Assembly (NCBI RefSeq): GCF_000018865.1
Contig: NC_010175.1
Location: 4,216,001-4,280,000, forward strand
Source of the DNA: Chloroflexus aurantiacus J-10-fl
GTDB lineage: Bacteria; Chloroflexota; Chloroflexia; Chloroflexales; Chloroflexaceae
DNA: 64,000 nt
Reading direction: 5' to 3'
The notes under the pieces were generated by a model. The model ran no database searches, was not told where the DNA came from, and saw nothing but the letters and a program-made list of their open reading frames with translations. The translations under genes were made by a program, and so were the position numbers. Positions within the stretch are counted from its first letter, which is position 1. Each line of letters starts with the position of its first letter. This document shows, piece after piece, positions 17,553 to 25,846 of this stretch.

Positions 17553-18394
17553 TTCGCAAGCCTTCTCGACCGGTGTTGGTGTTGCAGTACACCATCCTTA
17601 TTCTCGGCGTGCTGTTTGCTGTCTATCCGCTCTGGTTTGCTTTTCTCGCCTCTGGTCGTACCGGTGATCGCCTCTACACGCTCAATCTGCTCGGAATGTT
17701 TATTCCCACGGAATGGACGTTCGAGAACTATCGGGCGATGATCTTCGACCGGCCACTCCTGACGTGGTTGCGTAATAGCATCTATGTCGCTGGTGTGACG
17801 ACGGTTGCCTCGCTGGTCATTACTACCTCAGCCGCATTTGCCTTTTCGCGCTTTAAGTTTTACGGTCGCGAGTTTGCTCTGATTTTGCTGCTGGCAATTC
17901 AGACCTTCCCCGGTGTGTTGAGTCTGGTTGCGGTTGCCCAGTTGCTGACGGCGTTGGGGCTGTATGGCAAGCACGAAGGGCTTATTCTGGCTTATACAAC
18001 CGGTACCCTCGTCTTTAGTACCTGGAATATGAAGGGCTATTTCGATACCATTCCGATTGAGCTGGAAGAAGCGGCAATGATCGATGGCTGTGGTCCGATC
18101 CAGTCGTTTATCTTAATCGCATTGCCCCTGGCCCGTCCTGCACTGGCGGTTACCGCACTGCTCGGTTTCCTGGCCGGGTGGGGTGATTTCATCTTTGCCT
18201 CGGTGCTGGTACCGGCTCCCGATAGCATGAAGCTGGTGGTTCCCGGCCTGTTCAGTCTTGCCAATAGCCAGAGCGTGCCGTGGGGTAATTTTGCGGCTGG
18301 TGGTTTGTTGATTATCCTACCGACCATTATTGTCTTTTTGATGCTCCAGCGCTTCCTGGTGTCGGGATTAACGGTTGGTGGTGTAAAGGGATAA
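17549..18394 (+). CDS. Sugar ABC transporter permease (MalG-like)
   Basis: A 281-residue permease with six predicted membrane spans, the partner of the preceding MalF-like subunit in a heterodimeric channel for a sugar substrate. The EAA loop is ELEEAAMIDGCGPIQSFILI, followed by ALPLARPAL. The N-terminal VFAVYPLWFAFLAS-like segment and WTFENYRAMI are typical of MalG-type proteins. The start ATG overlaps the stop of the upstream gene. The next gene begins six bases after its stop, so transcription probably continues. Confidence 0.93.
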   Translation: MIRKPSRPVLVLQYTILILGVLFAVYPLWFAFLASGRTGDRLYTLNLLGMFIPTEWTFENYRAMIFDRPLLTWLRNSIYVAGVTTVASLVITTSAAFAFSRFKFYGREFALILLLAIQTFPGVLSLVAVAQLLTALGLYGKHEGLILAYTTGTLVFSTWNMKGYFDTIPIELEEAAMIDGCGPIQSFILIALPLARPALAVTALLGFLAGWGDFIFASVLVPAPDSMKLVVPGLFSLANSQSVPWGNFAAGGLLIILPTIIVFLMLQRFLVSGLTVGGVKG

Positions 18395-18400
18395 ATCAGC

Positions 18401-20512
18401 GTGCGTTCCGGTGTCTCTCGTGGCCGACTGATCGGCGTGATCGTCCTGGCCGCTCTCTTGCGCTTGTGGGCAGTACTAACGTTGCCGGTTGATTTCGATG
18501 AGCCGGTGTATGTTGGTGCTGCCCTTGATTATGCGAATCTCATGCGCCAGGGCGATTGGGCAGGTGTGATCGATTATCCCGGTAATCGTCAGCATCCGGC
18601 ATTACATAAGTTGATGTATGCTGGTGGCGCGTTACTGCTCGGTGAAGCCGCGAATCAAACCACAGTCCTCTACGTGGCGCGCTTGATGTCCACTCTGCTG
18701 GGGACGGTTGCGGTTGCGCTGCTGGCCTTCACTGCCGGCCCACTGGCAGCCGGTTTGCTGGCAATTCACACCCTTACAGTGAAGTACACGGCACAGGCGT
18801 ACCTCGAAGCATTGCCCCTGGCGCTCTCGATTGCTGCCGTCGGCGCGTGGGAATACGCCTCACGCCGGGAGCCTGCTCGCCAGCGCATCTGGTGGTGGCT
18901 GGGGGCGGTTGCCTGGGGGCTGGCGACCGCTGCCAAGATGAATTACGCCATCATTGCCGCGCCGGCAATGATCGTGTTGTTGATTCAGCGCGGCCAAGCG
19001 CGACGCATACCTGTGCTGGCCGGGATTGCACTTCTGAGTTTTGTCGCGGCCAACCCCACGCTCTGGCGGCAGCCGTTGGAACGCCTGATTGCTATGGCCG
19101 GTTTCTGGACAGCGTACATGCAAGGGAGTGAGGTGCAGGCTGCCGGCTATCCCTGGTATCAGCCGCTCATCTGGTTGGCAACGGCACCGGCTGTGGGCTG
19201 GCATCCAGAGGTTTTCTTCTTCCCCGGCCCCGATCCGTGGTTAACGCTGCTGGCCTGTCTTGCGCTGCCGATGGCCTGGCGTGATCCCCAGCGTCGTTAC
19301 CTGGTTGTCTGGTTCCTGAGCGGCATCCTTATCCTGCTGCTCTGGCCGACGAAATGGCCACAGTATGTGTTGACGCTGGTTACGCCGACCGTCTTGCTGG
19401 CCGCACCCCTGCTGTCGCGTTTCGTGACCTGGCTGTATCAGCTCAATGATTACTGGGGCTGGAGCACCATCATGGCGCTGCGCCCGCCCCGCATGGCATT
19501 AATTGCGCTCGCCTTGCTGGTCGGGTTCATCGGCACGGTGTATGCCAGTGCATTGATTATGGTGACCGTCGGCAGTATCGGGTGGCGTTCAATCCCTCCA
19601 ACAACCGGTGGTCTTCCGCCAGGGCCGGTGTACGCGATCCAGCCCTTGCGCGATGGCCGGGTTGCGTTGGGTGGGGAAGCTGGTCTGACCATCTGGCAGG
19701 CGCCCCTCGTGAGCGAAGATCCGCCACGCTGGCGCCATCTGGACCTGGGACAGGTCTATGCCCTGGCCGAAACGACTGCCGGTCTATGGGTGGCAAGTGA
19801 TCGGGGGCTGGCCCTGGTACAGGGTGATGACGACTGGACGTGGCAAACGCCAGCTTTACCGGAGCTGCCGAATCTGTTGGTTCGTACAGTTGCGGCGGCG
19901 CCGGATGGTACCCTCTGGGTCGGCACGAATGCCGGTGGTATGGTGCGCAGCATTGATGGTCGCTGGCAATGGTTGCCGCAGGCTGGCCGTGGGGGACTGG
20001 TACTGTCGCTTGCTATCGAGCCATCCGGCGCGGTATGGTTTGGTGGGATCGGTGTGCTGAGTCGCTATCTACCGGCTTACGACACCTGGCAACATTTTGA
20101 ACGGACAGCCGGTTTTGCCGGTGCCGGGGTGTCGGCAATTCTGATCGATCAACACGGCGTGGTATGGGCGGCCACGCTGGGCGAAGGGCTGGCGCGTTGG
20201 GATGGAACGCGCTGGGAATGGTTGACCACTGCTAATCGCCGGCTACCGGCGCAGACCATCACGACACTGCTCGAAACTGCTGCCGGTGAGATTTGGGTTG
20301 GGGCTGCCCGGCCATTGACGACGGGCGGCTTTCTGTTGCGTTACGATGGGAGCGAATGGCACTCCTATCTGCCACGCAATTCAGGCTTTACCGGTGCCGA
20401 GCCATTAGCATTGGCGGTAGATCGCTCAAATCTGCTATGGATCGGTACGCGAACTGATGGTATCCTTACCTATCAACTGAGTGCTGATCAGCGGAGTAGT
20501 TTCCTTCCATAG
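18401..20512 (+). CDS. Membrane glycosyltransferase (GT39-like) fused to a seven-blade propeller
   Basis: A 703-residue protein with two parts. Residues 1-400 are a multi-pass membrane domain with the pattern of polyprenyl-phosphate-sugar-dependent (ArnT/PMT-like) glycosyltransferases: an early acidic motif in VDFDEPVYVGAALDY, a long loop and many spans. Residues 410-700 contain seven repeats with WVGT/WVAS/WIGT-type strands, as in two-component-regulator (Reg_prop) propellers, enough for one complete ring, probably facing outside. GTG at 18401 is inferred from position; the ribosome site is weak. It is placed six bases after the permease gene. The acceptor and donor are unknown. Confidence 0.75.
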   Translation: MRSGVSRGRLIGVIVLAALLRLWAVLTLPVDFDEPVYVGAALDYANLMRQGDWAGVIDYPGNRQHPALHKLMYAGGALLLGEAANQTTVLYVARLMSTLLGTVAVALLAFTAGPLAAGLLAIHTLTVKYTAQAYLEALPLALSIAAVGAWEYASRREPARQRIWWWLGAVAWGLATAAKMNYAIIAAPAMIVLLIQRGQARRIPVLAGIALLSFVAANPTLWRQPLERLIAMAGFWTAYMQGSEVQAAGYPWYQPLIWLATAPAVGWHPEVFFFPGPDPWLTLLACLALPMAWRDPQRRYLVVWFLSGILILLLWPTKWPQYVLTLVTPTVLLAAPLLSRFVTWLYQLNDYWGWSTIMALRPPRMALIALALLVGFIGTVYASALIMVTVGSIGWRSIPPTTGGLPPGPVYAIQPLRDGRVALGGEAGLTIWQAPLVSEDPPRWRHLDLGQVYALAETTAGLWVASDRGLALVQGDDDWTWQTPALPELPNLLVRTVAAAPDGTLWVGTNAGGMVRSIDGRWQWLPQAGRGGLVLSLAIEPSGAVWFGGIGVLSRYLPAYDTWQHFERTAGFAGAGVSAILIDQHGVVWAATLGEGLARWDGTRWEWLTTANRRLPAQTITTLLETAAGEIWVGAARPLTTGGFLLRYDGSEWHSYLPRNSGFTGAEPLALAVDRSNLLWIGTRTDGILTYQLSADQRSSFLP

Positions 20513-20538
20513 GCTTTGGCCGAGAAAGAAGATGTTCT

Positions 20539-21348
20539 ATGCCACTATACCGTCATCTCGATCTTCAGAGTCGCTACGTCACTTCTCGTCCGGTCGATGT
20601 CTGGCTTCCCGCAGCAACCGGTGATCAACCGCTACCGGTCATCTACATGCACGATGGCCAAAACCTCTTCGATCCGACACTTCGCGCCGATGGTGAAGTC
20701 TGGGCGGTTGATCAGGCCATCGAGCGGCTGTGCGCTACCTACAACTGGCCCGGTGCGATTGTTGTCGGGGTCTGGTGTACCGATCAGCGCTGGCGCGAGT
20801 ATGCGCCGCAAAAGCCCTTTGCTGCTCTCCGGCAGACGCGAGGCTGGGAAAGCATTGTTGAACGCATGGGTGGCGAACCGGTCTCTGATGCCTACCTCTC
20901 CTTTTTGGTCGAAGAGGTGAGACCGTTTGTTGATCGCCACTATCCTACCCTACCCGATGCCTCAAATACCTTCTTGATGGGATCGAGCATGGGCGGCTTG
21001 ATCTCACTCTATGGCGTGTGCCAGTACCCCGATCTGTTTGCTGGCGCCGGATGTCTCTCGACCCACTGGCCGGCTGGCGGTAATCTGCTGGTCGATGAAC
21101 TGGCAGCCCTCTTGCCGCCTGCCGGTCGCCATCGGTTCTATTTCGACTATGGTACGGTTGGGTTAGATGCAGAATATGAACCCTTCCAGCAGCGTATGGA
21201 CCGCCTGCTGGAGCAGGCTGGTTATCGTCACGGGCATGACTGGCTGACGCGCAAGTTTCCGGGTGCAGCGCACAACGAAGCAGCCTGGCGAGCGCGGGTA
21301 GCTGATGTGATCGCCTTTTTGGTATTGGGAAGGGTGGCCGGCGAATAA
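20539..21348 (+). CDS. Esterase of the enterochelin-esterase/esterase D fold family
   Basis: A 269-residue alpha/beta hydrolase (Pfam Esterase). The nucleophile elbow is G148-S-S150-M-G152. The family's early motif VIYMHDGQNLFDP is present, as is the C-terminal histidine region FPGAAHNEAAWRARVADV. There is no signal peptide, so it should act in the cytoplasm on an ester, perhaps of the imported or glycosylated sugar. It starts 26 bases after the glycosyltransferase-propeller gene and probably belongs to the same transcript. Confidence 0.88.
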   Translation: MPLYRHLDLQSRYVTSRPVDVWLPAATGDQPLPVIYMHDGQNLFDPTLRADGEVWAVDQAIERLCATYNWPGAIVVGVWCTDQRWREYAPQKPFAALRQTRGWESIVERMGGEPVSDAYLSFLVEEVRPFVDRHYPTLPDASNTFLMGSSMGGLISLYGVCQYPDLFAGAGCLSTHWPAGGNLLVDELAALLPPAGRHRFYFDYGTVGLDAEYEPFQQRMDRLLEQAGYRHGHDWLTRKFPGAAHNEAAWRARVADVIAFLVLGRVAGE

Positions 21349-21414
21349 TCACTGCCCCCTTCAGCGGCTGTTCGGCTCAGGCAGTGCATCTGCCATTCTC
21401 GTCCAGAGGGGTCT

Positions 21415-22464
21415 ATGCGGCGATTTCTGGTACTGATTGGCATCGTCGGGCTGGCGTGTGTGCTGATAGGTGGATTGGGTGGCTTTGCCATGTTCTGGTT
21501 CAGACGAGAAGAACAACCGGTCATCGTCTGGGAGCTTGACAATATTAACTCAGCGTTATTCCTGCGCAATGATCTACTCGCTGTTGCAGACGACAGGCAG
21601 ACAACGTTCCGGCGTTTTCCTGACAATCAGGTGCTTCAGACTCTACCGGTCGGCGGTTACCTCGCTTTGCATCCGGATCGCACCCTGCTTGCTATCGGTA
21701 GTTGGGGTACAGTCTGGCTGTACGATCCTGTAAGCGGCGAACGACAAGCAACCTTCAATTGCTGGCCACGGGGTGAGCATGTATATCCAATGAGCCTGGC
21801 TTTTTCCCCTGATGGATCTATCCTTGCTGTCAGTGAGTTTCACCACAGTCGGGGCCAGGAGGTACAGCTTTGGGACGTAATGAATCAACGGCAGATTGAC
21901 TCAATCCTGCTCGCTGATCCTGACGCGGCGACCATCATCGCACTTGCCTTTAGCCCTGATGGTAAACATCTGGTTGTTGGTACCGATGCCAGTGTCTGGC
22001 TGGTTGATGTCGCACAACGCACCGTTAGCCGGCAAATCCAGCCCAGGCCGAGCGGGAGCATTGCGTTTAGTCCCGACGGTTCTCGTCTGGTCCTGGGTGG
22101 TAAGTTTATTCATGTCTACGATACTGCAACCTGGCAGCTCGCGTATAGAATTTCTTTTCCCGGAGAGAAAGAAGAACGTTCACCGCAGGAATTTATCGCT
22201 GCTCGCAAGATGCCAGTGGCGATTAGTCCTGATGGCCGCTGGCTGGCGACTCCTAACCGACCTCCGCCTGGCGATAGCTTCTCGTTTTTCGAGCCAGGTC
22301 CGCCGCGCCAGACCATTGCGCTGCGCAATCCTGCCGATGGTCGGCGAAAACGCATCTTGAGCGGCAGCCCAATTCGCCTGAATATCTTAATGTTTAGTCC
22401 CGATGGGGAGTGGTTGCTGGATGTGGGGTTGAGTGACGTGAGGGCATGGCGGGTTGAGAATTGA
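21415..22464 (+). CDS. Membrane-anchored WD40-repeat protein
   Basis: A 349-residue protein with an N-terminal hydrophobic anchor (LVLIGIVGLACVLIGGLGGF) followed by a beta-propeller. Repeats with the FSPDG signature occur at about residues 128, 184, 220, 269 and 330, and several blades end in WD/YD-type strands (QLWDV, HVYDT, RAWRVE). Such proteins are scaffolds; no catalytic motif is seen. It is last in the plus-strand series beginning at 14850 and is followed by 700 bases without genes. Confidence 0.8.
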   Translation: MRRFLVLIGIVGLACVLIGGLGGFAMFWFRREEQPVIVWELDNINSALFLRNDLLAVADDRQTTFRRFPDNQVLQTLPVGGYLALHPDRTLLAIGSWGTVWLYDPVSGERQATFNCWPRGEHVYPMSLAFSPDGSILAVSEFHHSRGQEVQLWDVMNQRQIDSILLADPDAATIIALAFSPDGKHLVVGTDASVWLVDVAQRTVSRQIQPRPSGSIAFSPDGSRLVLGGKFIHVYDTATWQLAYRISFPGEKEERSPQEFIAARKMPVAISPDGRWLATPNRPPPGDSFSFFEPGPPRQTIALRNPADGRRKRILSGSPIRLNILMFSPDGEWLLDVGLSDVRAWRVEN

Positions 22465-23165
22465 CGCTGAGCCAATCACGCGCTGGACTAAAAATCGTTC
22501 GCGCTCCGTGATGCGCGTGTTGAGTCGTTGGCGTGCGGGAGCCAGGTTTCCGCTTCAACCTTGCTCTACGTCGGTCGCGTGTCACACCGGCTATCTTCAG
22601 GTCAATATGATTAACCAGACGCACTCCTGACCGCTTATTAGCATCAAATCTGGTGCAAGCGACTTCATAACATGTGATCCGATGATCACTCTGGCATCAT
22701 ACTTGAGCGCGGAGGCAGAGAGTCGATCTTTCTGCCATGGACACAGGGGGATTGCATATCAGAGAGGATACCATTGCCAGACAGGATTACTCGTGTCGCG
22801 TGGTATGGTGGAGTGCGGCTGGCACGCTGCCGTGCCAGCCGTACTCGTGATCAGGTATGGGGCGAAGTGGTTTACTCTCGAATCACTGGGACAACATGCG
22901 TACCGGGAAAACCTACCCTGTTCCCGACCCGTTGGTAGAGAGAAGCTCAAGCCGTACCATAACGCGCTGGATTGGTTGCCTTGCCCGCTCGTCATGCGCG
23001 TGGCGCGGCGTTTGGAGTGCGGTAGCCATGCTGCCGCAGCAGCCGTGCTCACGATCCGGTGCGCGTCATGCCGTTGACCTGCCGGTCACGAGGATGCTGT
23101 GCGTACTCGTCACACTCATGGAGACGATCAGTAATGGGAGATGTTTTTTGGAACAGGCTAGATGT
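22465..23165. repeat. Gene-free region with dispersed hairpin repeats
   Basis: No gene is supported in these 700 bases. Two recognisable relatives of the 194-bp array unit occur. Around 22800-22850 lies GGAGTGCGGCTGGCACGCTG with CCGTGCCAGCCGTACTC. At about 22964-23070 lies AACGCGCTGGATTGGTTGCC, then GGAGTGCGGTAGCCATGCTG. A more decayed copy is at 22475-22560. Confidence 0.65.
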
Positions 23166-23926
23166 TTAGGAGTACCGATGCCTTCGTTCTCTCAATGCAG
23201 GGCGGGCTGAATTGAATGTAACCAGGAGTTCCCAGTTTATTTCACCATTGTTGCAGAACTTCTCAATAAATCTTTGCGTAAACTGATTTACAATCGTAGC
23301 GTAAGCCCGATGAAATGCTTCATTTCGCTCTTTTGCTTCAAATCCTAATGGTTCTATAATCTGCGTATACAATTCTTCCACACCATCTGAAATAAATGAC
23401 CAGAAAGCCTGACCACACAGCTTTTGATAATCTCCCTTGTTCCCTGTATCTTGACCGTAACAGCATCCATTCACAGCAAAAATCTGAAGCTCAGGCTGTG
23501 ATTGCCGAATCTCTGCAATTGCTGCCTGAAAGTTCTCGCGCATCTTGCGAATTTGATCGGCGTTTCCCCAGTTCGGTCCTGACTTGATAGATACCAGGTA
23601 GTACTCATTCCCGGTTTGAAACTCTAAGTCAATGCTGGGTCGTTCAGATTTTTTGCCATTAAATGTACGCTTGCAAATGTGAATTGCCAATCCCTCTAAA
23701 AACTCACCAAACATTGTCTCTTCTTGTGAAGAGAGATGTGCATCAAGCAGAGAACGAACAAGATCAGATGCAACTAAAATATTCTTTGCGCGAAAAAGGT
23801 ATGGATTTTTGCGTCTCAAGATCTGCTCTAGCTCCAGGTTTCGCAGACTATTAAGCCTGGCTTCATGAAACTTGCCAATATGTTCCTGGACATATTGTCT
23901 GATGTCTGTCAGTAAAAATTACTCAT
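23166..23926 (-). pseudogene. Frameshifted type II restriction endonuclease (PmeII-like)
   Basis: The intact C-terminal part reads from the RRKNPYLFRAKNIL block to the end; a PD-(D/E)xK nuclease core is suggested by SIDLEF, then YYLVSIKSGPNWGN (D...x-SIK). In the same frame the reading continues upstream as TDIRQYVQEHIGKFHEARLN, ending at an in-frame stop, without any ATG. The natural ATG (23926-23924), which overlaps the methylase stop as ATGA, reads only MSNFY before a stop. Adding one base to the T5 run (A5 at 23914-23918 on the plus strand) joins the two into a protein of about 253 residues. It is therefore a one-base deletion, a phase-variable tract or a sequencing error; a start at an internal TTG or ATT is the alternative. 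Confidence 0.8.
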
Positions 23927-24747
23927 AGGAGTCGTGGTGCTTCTCTGGCAATTTCTTCCTCGGCCAGCGCAAAATACTCAGGTAGTATCTCAATACCTAT
24001 TGCACGACGATTCATACGTCGAGCGACTTTGATCGTAGTACCGGAACCCATAAACGGATCAAGCACCATGTCCCCTTCGCGGGTAAAGAGTTTAATGAAC
24101 CACTCTGGGAGTGCCTCTGGAAATACCGCGCTGTGGCGTCGATTCTTTGTCTCCGTCGCCAAGTGAAGGACGTTGGTCGGGTAGACCATCTCTCGTTCCA
24201 GCCAGTTTGCGACTCGCTTGCCAAAACCGCTCCCTACCCGTGAGTTGTCACGTACCAGATCTGTCTGGCTTAGATTTCTGAGCCGTTTATCTGCCCATTG
24301 TCCCATCGGAATCATCACTTCTTCCTGAAACATTTTGAAGCGTTTTGTTTTGTTAAATTGTAGTAGTCGTTCCTAGGCATCACGGAAGCGGTTCGGCCAT
24401 TTGCCAGGGTAGCAGTTTTTCTTGTGCCAGATGAACTCTTCTGTCCATAACCATCCCTGCTGTCGCAGGGCCAGTATCAGTTCAATGACGTATGTATGGC
24501 GCTCGCCGTTTTCTGCTTTTTCCTTGATATTCAGGATGAATGTGCCATCTGGTTTCAAAACACGCAATAGCTCCCGACCTATTGGCAAGAACCATTCTAC
24601 GTACTTATCAGGATGAATACCACCGTAGGTGTTTTTTCTGCGATCAGCGTAGGGGGGTGATGTGAATATCAGGTCAACCGAGTTGTCCGGTATATCTTTG
24701 AGAACGTCACGACAATCACCCAGGATGAGCGTTGTGTTGTTGTCCAT
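23923..24747 (-). pseudogene. DNA methyltransferase (TSPPY class) interrupted by an in-frame amber stop
   Basis: A beta-type methylase, probably cytosine-N4 or adenine-N6. Motif IV, TSPPY, lies at residues 29-33; the AdoMet-binding motif follows near the C-terminus in LDPFMGSGTT. The reading is broken at codon 125 by TAG (24375-24373); the same frame continues without further stops for 149 codons, and 13 codons separate the stop from the next ATG. The sequence around it is NRFRDA-stop-ERLLQFNKTK, where relatives of this family have Trp (from memory), so TGG to TAG is the simplest change. Total length, about 274 residues, is normal for the family. The restriction enzyme overlaps its stop. Confidence 0.85.
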
Positions 24748-24790
24748 AGCGTCGCAGCCTTGCTACAAAATAAGAACATTGTTTCGTATT

Positions 24791-25846
24791 TTACTGTTTT
24801 CCCGTCTCTTCGTCAACCACAATCACCCGCGTTGCCGCACGGCGCAGGCGATCCCGCAGGGCACGCCCCAGGCCGGCTTCGTCGAGATCGCGGGTAAACA
24901 TGCGATCGGGCTGGCGTTCGTCAAGCGCCCGCAGCGCGGCGTATAGCCGCCGGGCAATGATCGCCGGATCAGAAGTTGGGCCGAGCGATTCCCGCTCAAC
25001 TGGTAAGTCGTGCATCAGCGCGAGGTCTTCCTCTGGCAAAAGGAGACCAACGCGCAGTCCACGGGCCAGCGCTGCTTCGGTTTCGGCGCGTAGCCGGGCG
25101 AGAACCGAGTCCGGTTTGCCACTAAACAACCATAATTCGTGATCGGGGGCATAGTGGCGCTCCAGGAGACCGGGCGCGGTCAGGCCATGCGCTTCATCGG
25201 CGGTAGGTTGTGAACGGAGTTGCACCTCGCCGATCAGGTCGGTCAACGTTTCAAGGCTAATCCCGCCAGGGCGCAAAAGTGTCGGCGGATCGGTGGTGCA
25301 GTCGAGCACGGTTGACTCAATGCCAATCGGCGTCGCCCCACCATCAATCACCGCCGCGATCCGTCCATCGAGATCAGCCAGCACGTGATCGGCAGTGGTT
25401 GGACTGGTGTGTCCGAAGCGGTTGGCACTTGGTGCGGCAACCGGTACACCGGCAGCCCGCAGCAGCTCCTGGGCAATCGGATGTGAAGGTACCCGTACCG
25501 CGACCGTTTCACGTCCGGCAGTCACTGTCAACGGTACACGAGGATGGCGCGGTACGATCAGCGTGAGTGGGCCTGGCCAGCAGGCCGCTGCCAGCCTGCC
25601 GGCAAGTGGTGGAACTGTCGCAGCCACCAGTGGCAGATCGGTGGCTGCCGTGATGTGGACGATCAGCGGATCATTCGCCGGACGCCCCTTCGCGGTAAAA
25701 ATGGCCGCTACGGCACGCTCGTCGAGCGCATGCCCGCCTAGCCCGTAGACCGTTTCGGTCGGGAAGGCGACAAGTTCGCCACGCCGGAGGAGTTCGCCGG
25801 CCATGGCAATTGCAGCGGGTGAGGTGTCGAGCCGTTTGGTATGCAT
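24791..25846 (-). CDS. Threonylcarbamoyl-AMP synthase (TsaC/Sua5 family)
   Basis: A 351-residue enzyme that makes threonylcarbamoyl-adenylate from threonine, bicarbonate and ATP, for the t6A37 modification of tRNAs that read ANN codons. The N-terminal YrdC domain has AFPTETVYGLGGHAL and KGRPANDPLIVHI; VAAPSANRFGHTSPT is also diagnostic. The extra C-terminal domain after LLRPGGIS (about residues 220-350) makes it a Sua5-type rather than a short TsaC protein. The start ATG overlaps the stop of the PEP carboxylase gene by one base (TGATG), so the two are coupled. Confidence 0.95.
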   Translation of the reverse strand: MHTKRLDTSPAAIAMAGELLRRGELVAFPTETVYGLGGHALDERAVAAIFTAKGRPANDPLIVHITAATDLPLVAATVPPLAGRLAAACWPGPLTLIVPRHPRVPLTVTAGRETVAVRVPSHPIAQELLRAAGVPVAAPSANRFGHTSPTTADHVLADLDGRIAAVIDGGATPIGIESTVLDCTTDPPTLLRPGGISLETLTDLIGEVQLRSQPTADEAHGLTAPGLLERHYAPDHELWLFSGKPDSVLARLRAETEAALARGLRVGLLLPEEDLALMHDLPVERESLGPTSDPAIIARRLYAALRALDERQPDRMFTRDLDEAGLGRALRDRLRRAATRVIVVDEETGKQ

